DNA of 62,219 nt from positions 1 to 62,219 of the forward strand of contig NZ_QEIO01000018.1 in the NCBI RefSeq assembly GCF_003336425.1, read 5' to 3'. Position numbers and translations under genes: made by a program. Source of the DNA: Marinitenerispora sediminis (GTDB taxonomy: Bacteria > Actinomycetota > Actinomycetes > Streptosporangiales > Streptosporangiaceae). The notes beneath the pieces are model-generated. The model worked only from the letters and a program-made list of their open reading frames with translations. It was not told where the DNA came from and ran no database searches. Positions 57,903 through 62,219 of the stretch are shown piece after piece (within the stretch, counting starts at the first letter, position 1; the number at the start of each line of letters is the position of its first letter).

Positions 57903-58160
57903 TTAGCGGAAGTCGACGTTGGTGCCCTGCGGGCCGTTGACGCAGTCGCCGGTGGTCTGCGGCGAGAGCACCGGAACCACGATGGCGAGCACGCCGACGT
58001 TGGCGTTGCACACCTGGACCGGGACGACCTGCAGGTTCTGGTTGTACTGCTGCTCGGAGGCGTTGACGTCCCAGCCGTGCGCCTGGGCGGGCGCGGCGGT
58101 CAGCAGCGCGCCCATCGCGGCGCCAGCGACGAGACCGAATGCGGTCAGCTTCTTGAGCAT
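57903..58160 (-). CDS. Small secreted chaplin-like protein, copy 1
   Basis: 85 aa; MLKKLTAFGLVAGAAMGALLTAAPAQA signal peptide, then NASEQQYNQNLQVVPVQVC and LSPQTTGDCVNG. First gene of the array, with a GGGGAA site before ATG 58160 (an in-frame ATG at 58169 is an alternative). The core QNLQVVPVQVCNANV recalls the chaplin GN-V-QVPVHVPVNVCGN. A role in surface hydrophobicity or aerial growth is an inference. Confidence 0.8.
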   Translation of the reverse strand: MLKKLTAFGLVAGAAMGALLTAAPAQAHGWDVNASEQQYNQNLQVVPVQVCNANVGVLAIVVPVLSPQTTGDCVNGPQGTNVDFR

Positions 58161-58169
58161 CTTTTTCCC

Positions 58170-59112
58170 CATCAAATCAGGCGAGGATTGAATAAGACGC
58201 CGAGCGGCGCCCGACGTTGCGGTGGACTGCCGCAATCATTGACCGCTCTCCCGCTTTTTGTCAACGCCGAAATCAGAGAAATCGAAATGTCCGCTTCACA
58301 CACCTCGCCCCCATTTGAAGAGAGAAGCAAGAAATGGCAGTAAATAAGTTTGCGGAGCTTTCCAGTTCGTTTACCGTGTCGCACCTGACAATGGCGAGTA
58401 CGGTAAAGTCCGCGACGGGAAAAGCGGCGGTGAACCGCTGCTGGGAGCGGCCCCGTCCCACCGCATAGCACCACGGACCGCCGGCTATCCCCGCAGAAGC
58501 GGCGGCATTACCGCTCCGCACGTCCACCGCTCGTCCAGTGCCTGTCCACAGACCTGTGGACATCCCGTGCATACCGGCGACGAACCGATTACGGGCATGC
58601 TCTAATTCACCCTCGCCATGCTGCCCTCTTCGCGGCCGTGCGCAGGCATGAGCTGGGGTTTCGGCACTCTCGGCGCGGGCTGCGGCAGGACCGGAAAGCG
58701 GAACGGTCAACGTGGGGCCGGGACGTGCCCACAGGAGGGCGCGGGCACGGCGGGAAGAGCGGGAACCGGACCGACGCGACGTGGGGCGGCGCGGCCGGGG
58801 AACGGATCGCCCTGCCGCCGGAAGGCGCCCGCGGACGCCGTACGGCACCGGCACCGGGTCCGGCGGCGGCAAGGGGCGGGAAACGAGGCCCGCGACCTGT
58901 GATGATGCCACAGCCGGCGCGGTCCGCGCACGCCCTCGCGCACAGTCAGCCGGGCATCCCCGGCCTTACCGAGGAGGAGTTCCCTGGGACTACCAGTCCG
59001 CGACCGGCAGCCGCACACCTCCGTAGGCGGCGCTGCGGCGGTGTTCGAGATGCGGTGTGCAGGCCCAGTCGACCCAGTCCGCTCGGTCCGCCAGCTGCTT
59101 ATCCTTGTGGCC
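58170..59112. other. Gene-poor region upstream of the chaplin-like array
   Basis: About 940 nt. 58250-58370 is clearly AT-richer than the surroundings. It holds the array promoter, a possible 44-codon + strand ORF (58334-58468, ATG with purine-rich AGAGAAGCAAGAA before it, no homologue recognised), and a DnaA-box-like inverted pair (58542-58563). The rest shows no gene that I can support. Confidence 0.45.
58235..58264 (-). promoter_or_regulatory. Promoter of the chaplin-like array
   Basis: Consensus -35 TTGACA (58259-58264) and -10 AATGAT (58235-58240), 18-nt spacing, minus strand. Start near 58228 gives a ~70-nt leader before copy 1. Confidence 0.6.
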
Positions 59113-59730
59113 ATGACTGCCCAGCCTCCGGAGCCCTCTCCGCGCCCTGCACCATCCGGACAGTTCCGGGCCTCTCACGACGACCGGGAAGCGGTGGTGG
59201 AGCGGCTGCGCGACGCGGCAGCCGAGGGGCGCATCGATCTCGATGAGCTGGATTCGCGCCTGGAGCAGGCGCTGACGTCCAAGACCCACGCCGAGCTGGC
59301 TGCTCTGACCGCCGACTTGCCCAAGCCGCATTCCTCCGCGAGCCAGCCGCCGCTGGTACTCAGGGGCGGCCTGCATGGCGCGTCTCGCGGCCCCGGGCGC
59401 TGGGAGGTTCCCGGGCACGTGATCGCTCACGGAGGCATGGGGGGCGTGAAGCTCGACTTCACCCGGGTTGAGTGCAACCTCCCGGAGGTCACGGTGGAGG
59501 CGTACGGGGAGGCGGCTGGTGTCACGATCGTCCTCCCCGACGGCTGGGCCGCGGACACCAGCGGCATGGATCCCGGCCTCGGCGGCCTGACGGACAAGAC
59601 CACTCCCGACCGGCGTCCGGGAACTCCGCTCATCCGGCTCACTGGGTCCGGCGGCATGGCGGGAGTCGTCATCCGCCACCCCAACCGCTGGGAACGGCGC
59701 AGGTTGGAGAGGCATCCGAGACAGGGCTAG
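59113..59730 (+). CDS. DUF1707 protein with LiaF-like C-terminal domain
   Basis: 205 aa. Residues ~18-70 are DUF1707 (RASHDDREAVVERLRDAAAEGRIDLDELDSRLEQALTSKTHAELAALTADLP split across helices). The C-terminal ~100 residues (VIAHGGMGGVKLDF, VTIVLPDGW, GSGGMAGVVIRHPNRWERR) resemble the soluble beta-helical LiaF/DUF2154-type domain that follows DUF1707 in many actinobacteria. No membrane helix. ATG 59113 is supported by TATCCT 7 nt upstream (59100-59105), suggesting leaderless translation. Confidence 0.8.
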   Translation: MTAQPPEPSPRPAPSGQFRASHDDREAVVERLRDAAAEGRIDLDELDSRLEQALTSKTHAELAALTADLPKPHSSASQPPLVLRGGLHGASRGPGRWEVPGHVIAHGGMGGVKLDFTRVECNLPEVTVEAYGEAAGVTIVLPDGWAADTSGMDPGLGGLTDKTTPDRRPGTPLIRLTGSGGMAGVVIRHPNRWERRRLERHPRQG

Positions 59731-59929
59731 GACGCGCGCCGGGGCGTTGCTGTGGACAGGCGACGGCCCGAGCGGGCCGGCCGCACGGCCGCGATGGCGC
59801 GCAAGCGCCGTCGCCCCTGCTCAGGAGCCGACCGGTGTCAACGCTCCTCCGCGCCGCTCCGCGCATAGTCCGCGACGACCCGAAGCTTCCCGCATCCGGT
59901 GGCCTGCGGCCGCACGTCCCAGGACATGA

Positions 59930-59973
59930 GAAGACCCCCGGCCACCCAGCATCGCTGCTGGCCGGCGGGGGTT
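59930..59973 (-). terminator. Terminator after tRNA-Tyr
   Basis: GACCCCCGGCCACCCAGCA and TGCTGGCCGGCGGGGGTT form a long imperfect hairpin just after the tRNA 3' end; TCTTCTC follows on the minus strand. Confidence 0.6.
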
Positions 59974-59979
59974 CCGTTC

Positions 59980-60064
59980 TGGTGGCAGGTGCAGGGTTCG
60001 AACCTGCGTAGGCTGAGCCGGCGGTTTTACAGACCGCTCCCTTTGGCCACTCGGGCAACCTGCC
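59980..60064 (-). tRNA. tRNA-Tyr (anticodon GTA)
   Basis: 85 nt with encoded CCA. Acceptor GGCAGGT/ACCTGCC, anticodon loop CTGTAAA between CGGT and ACCG, a long class II variable arm, T-loop TTCGAAC. Confidence 0.97.
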
Positions 60065-60311
60065 TGGAGTGCGGCGATGTGGTGGTCGCTGCGGGAACCA
60101 CGATAGCGGACATGACTGGCGGACAGGAAATCGATAAGTCCACCCCGGCGGGCGCGTCCCGGGCGCGGGCCGCGCCGCCGGCGGCGGCCGCGCGGCTAAG
60201 CTCTGTCTCTGCCGCAGCCGGACGGCGCCCCAGGGCGGGCCGGCGGGCTGACAGAGCAACCGGCCGTCCGCTCGTGGACGGCCCCGGACCGTCTCGGGGG
60301 TGCCAGCGTTC

Positions 60312-60809
60312 GTGGCAGCTGAATCCAGTTTCGACGTCGTCTCCAAGCTCGACCGCCAGGAGGTCGACAACGCGGTGACCCAGACCGCCAGGGAGCTCGC
60401 CCAGCGCTTCGACTTCAAGGGCACCGGCGCCTCGATCAGCTGGTCCGGCGACCGGAGCGTGGAGATCAAAGCCAACGCCGAGGGACGCGCGAAGGCGGTG
60501 CTCGAGGTCTTCAAGGAGAAGCTGGTCAAGCGCGGCGTCTCCCTCAAGGTGCTGGACACCACCGGGGAGCCGCGCCTCTCCGGCAAGGAGTACCGCCTGG
60601 CGATCGACCTCAAGGAGGGCATCTCCACCGAGGACGGCAAGAAGATCTCCAAGATCGTCCGCGACGAGGGGCCCAAGGGGGTCCGCGCGCAGATCCAGGG
60701 CGAGGAGCTCCGGGTGAGCTCCAAGAAGAAGGACGACCTGCAGGCCGTCATCGCCCTGCTCAAGGGCAAGGAGCTCGACATCGCGCTGCAGTTCGTCAAC
60801 TTCCGCTGA
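60312..60809 (+). CDS. YajQ-family nucleotide-binding protein
   Basis: 165 aa; two ferredoxin-like domains of the YajQ family, some members of which bind cyclic di-GMP or [22 protein letters not shown] and the C-terminal [30 protein letters not shown] match (residues run across two domains). GTG 60312 (VAAESSFD) has a GGGGG run 8 nt upstream; GTG 60300 is a 4-residue longer alternative. Confidence 0.9.
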   Translation: MAAESSFDVVSKLDRQEVDNAVTQTARELAQRFDFKGTGASISWSGDRSVEIKANAEGRAKAVLEVFKEKLVKRGVSLKVLDTTGEPRLSGKEYRLAIDLKEGISTEDGKKISKIVRDEGPKGVRAQIQGEELRVSSKKKDDLQAVIALLKGKELDIALQFVNFR

Positions 60810-60820
60810 GGGGTCGACCG

Positions 60821-60844
60821 CCGGGGCCGGGTCCGCGGCCCCGG
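60821..60844. terminator. Hairpin between convergent yajQ-like and htpX
   Basis: CCGGGGCCG (60821-60829) pairs with CGGCCCCGG (60836-60844), 6-nt loop, 12 nt after the YajQ-family stop; can serve both strands. Confidence 0.6.
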
Positions 60845-60895
60845 CCGCTGTCCGGTGCCCGCCGGCTCCGGGCCGGGCCGCCGAGGGGCTCCCGG

Positions 60896-61759
60896 TCAGC
60901 CCAGATCGAGGCCGTCGGCCATCGCGCGCAGCCGCCGGATGCGCTCCGTCGTGGGCGGGTGGACCGAGAAGAGCCGGCTCATGCCGCGGTTGGGGAACGG
61001 GTGCGCGATCATCAGGTGCCCGGCGGCCAGCAGCCCGCGCTCGGCCGGCAGCGGGTGGGTCCGGCCGCCGATCTCCACCTTGCGCAGGGCACCGGCCAAC
61101 CCGAGCGGATCACCGGTGAGCCGCGCCGCGGCGAGGTCGGCGCGGTACTCGCGCGACCGGCTCACCGCGAGGTGGATCATCAGGGCCGCCACCGGCCCGA
61201 GGACCAGGAAGAGCAGCCCGCCGAGCAGGCTGGGGACGTCCTCGTCCTCGGAGTCGCCGAGGGGCAGCAGCAGGGCGAGCGCCGTCAGCGAGGTGATGAA
61301 GGTCGCCAGCGTGGCGGCCACCGAGCACACGAGGGTGTCGCGCTCGCGGATGTGCGCGAGCTCGTGCGCCACGACACCCCGCAGCTCCCGCTCGTTGAGC
61401 ATCCGGAGCAGCCCGGTGGTGCAGCAGATGGCGGCGCGGCGCGGGCTGCGCCCGGTGGCGAAGGCGTTGGGAGCCGCCGTGGGCGAGAGGTAGATCCGCG
61501 GCATCGGCTGCCGCGCCGCGGTGGCGAGCTCCCGGACGATCCGGTACAGCTCGGGCCGCTCGATCTCGCTGATGGGGCGGGCGTGCATGGCGCGCAGCGC
61601 CATGGTGTCGCCGAAGAAGTAGAGCAGGCCGTTCACCGCGATCGCGGCGACCAGGCCGAGCTGCAGGCCGCCGGTGCCGCCGCCCAGCCAGCCGCCCAGG
61701 ATCACCGCGCCGGAGATGCCGGCGAGGAGGGCGGTCACGCGGATCGTGTTGCGGTGCAC
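60896..61759 (-). CDS. htpX: Zinc metalloprotease HtpX
   Basis: 287-aa membrane protease for damaged membrane proteins. Two N-terminal helices, the M48 zinc motif HELAH (about residue 131, VVAHELAHIRERD), the third ligand Glu in SREYRAD, and two more helices between them. Start is GTG, with GGGAGG about 13 nt upstream. Common heat- or envelope-stress gene; no heat-shock element identified. Confidence 0.95.
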   Translation of the reverse strand: MHRNTIRVTALLAGISGAVILGGWLGGGTGGLQLGLVAAIAVNGLLYFFGDTMALRAMHARPISEIERPELYRIVRELATAARQPMPRIYLSPTAAPNAFATGRSPRRAAICCTTGLLRMLNERELRGVVAHELAHIRERDTLVCSVAATLATFITSLTALALLLPLGDSEDEDVPSLLGGLLFLVLGPVAALMIHLAVSRSREYRADLAAARLTGDPLGLAGALRKVEIGGRTHPLPAERGLLAAGHLMIAHPFPNRGMSRLFSVHPPTTERIRRLRAMADGLDLG

Positions 61760-62039
61760 GACGTTTCACAGCCTCCCTCGTCATGGGCCCCCTTCGGGCT
61801 GTCCACCGAGTCAAACGTCCGGATCGGTGCCCGGCGTTCCCGGTACCGGTGACGGAAGTCCCCCTCGCGGCCGGTCCGCCCGTAGGGCTCCGGTTCCGGC
61901 GCCCTCGGGGAGGCCACGCGCCGCATCACCACCGGAAATCCGGCCGAACCCCCGCAGAACCTCCGGCAGCCGGGCGAGCGGGGGGCGACGCCCGGGTGAC
62001 ATCCGCCACCCCGACCGCGCGACACCGCCGGTGACGACC

Positions 62040-62045
62040 TATAGT
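62040..62045 (+). promoter_or_regulatory. -10 box of a leaderless promoter
   Basis: TATAGT ends 7 nt before the GTG of the short peptide, so transcription would begin at or next to the start codon. No clear -35. Confidence 0.55.
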
Positions 62046-62052
62046 CGGCAGA

Positions 62053-62151
62053 GTGACCGTTATCACCTATGGCAGCGCACCCGGCGTCCGGCTGGCCGGC
62101 CGCCGGCACGTGGACCTCCTGCGGGTCGCCAGCGCGCTGTGTCACGGCTGA
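62053..62151 (+). CDS. Short leader peptide of the RRHVDLLRVASALC type
   Basis: 32 codons, GTG start, TGA stop; ends GRRHVDLLRVASALCHG. This tail is the hallmark of actinobacterial putative leader peptides, usually upstream of sulfur-assimilation, sulfonate-transport or sulfurtransferase genes, with a cysteine close to the stop. By analogy with cysteine-responsive attenuation described in mycobacteria, ribosome stalling at Cys30 could control the next operon, which would lie beyond the right edge. Confidence 0.75.
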   Translation: MTVITYGSAPGVRLAGRRHVDLLRVASALCHG

Positions 62152-62219
62152 CCCCGGCCGAGCCGTTCCGGTCCCCTCTCTCCGGCGCCGCCCCGATCCC
62201 GGGCCCCGCCGCCCGGGCC

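Noticed and set aside
57021-58160. Rodlin (Rdl) genes
   Set aside because: The lengths (79-97 aa) and two-cysteine core fit chaplin-like peptides better; rodlins are longer.

Overview
The window is very GC-rich (roughly 70% or more by eye) and comes from a filamentous-type actinobacterium. The evidence is strong third-position G/C bias, frequent GTG starts, Zn-ribbon forms of S14, L33 and L36, Ala/Glu-rich tails on ribosomal proteins, and the gene order rplK-rplA-rplJ-rplL-rpoB-rpoC / rpsL-rpsG-fusA-tuf / S10-spc-alpha typical of Streptomyces and relatives. The small secreted two-cysteine (chaplin-like) proteins and overall texture suggest Nocardiopsaceae or another Streptosporangiales/Streptomycetales member. 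The genus cannot be fixed from the sequence alone.

Layout. (1) 1-1.3 kb: 3' part of a membrane-anchored protein on the + strand, converging on truA. (2) 1.35-39.7 kb, all on the minus strand: the core transcription/translation block, read from high to low coordinates. It runs tRNA-Trp, secE, nusG, rplK, rplA, [L10 leader] rplJ, rplL, rpoB, rpoC, a 963-aa repeat-rich membrane protein, rpsL, rpsG, fusA, tuf, then rpsJ through rplO, a terminator, secY-adk-map, a DUF1707 protein, infA, rpmJ, rpsM, rpsK, rpoA, rplQ and truA. Start/stop overlaps (rplW/rplD, rpmC/rpsQ, rplP/rpmC, rplV/rpsC, rplX/rplE, rpmD/rplO, secY/adk, adk/map) point to translational coupling. (3) 39.9-46.1 kb: aminotransferase and adenosine-deaminase-family genes on the + strand. 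On the minus strand are a GDT1-type cation transporter behind a yybP-ykoY (Mn2+) riboswitch, murB, a HadA/HadB-like MaoC pair, rpmG, and tRNA-Met and tRNA-Thr.

(4) 46.2-56.0 kb, accessory: a Rad50/SbcC-like ATPase with a CPTC zinc-hook motif, then three genes I recognise as the TIGR02680 / DUF2398 / DUF2397 families. Together these form a Wadjet type II-like (JetC, JetB, JetA) anti-plasmid condensin locus. JetA lacks its N-terminal half, no JetD (DUF2399/DUF3323) gene is visible, and large non-coding gaps separate genes that are normally packed. It is either a decaying system or an unusual variant. (5) 56.0-58.2 kb: a lipoprotein and four tandem chaplin-like secreted peptides from one promoter to one strong terminator.

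(6) 58.2-62.2 kb: a gene-poor, partly AT-rich stretch, a second DUF1707 protein, tRNA-Tyr, a YajQ-family protein and HtpX. At the extreme right edge is a 32-residue peptide of the RRHVDLLRVASALC leader type on a leaderless promoter, which probably precedes a sulfur-metabolism operon outside the window. No IS element, prophage, CRISPR array or rRNA gene was seen.
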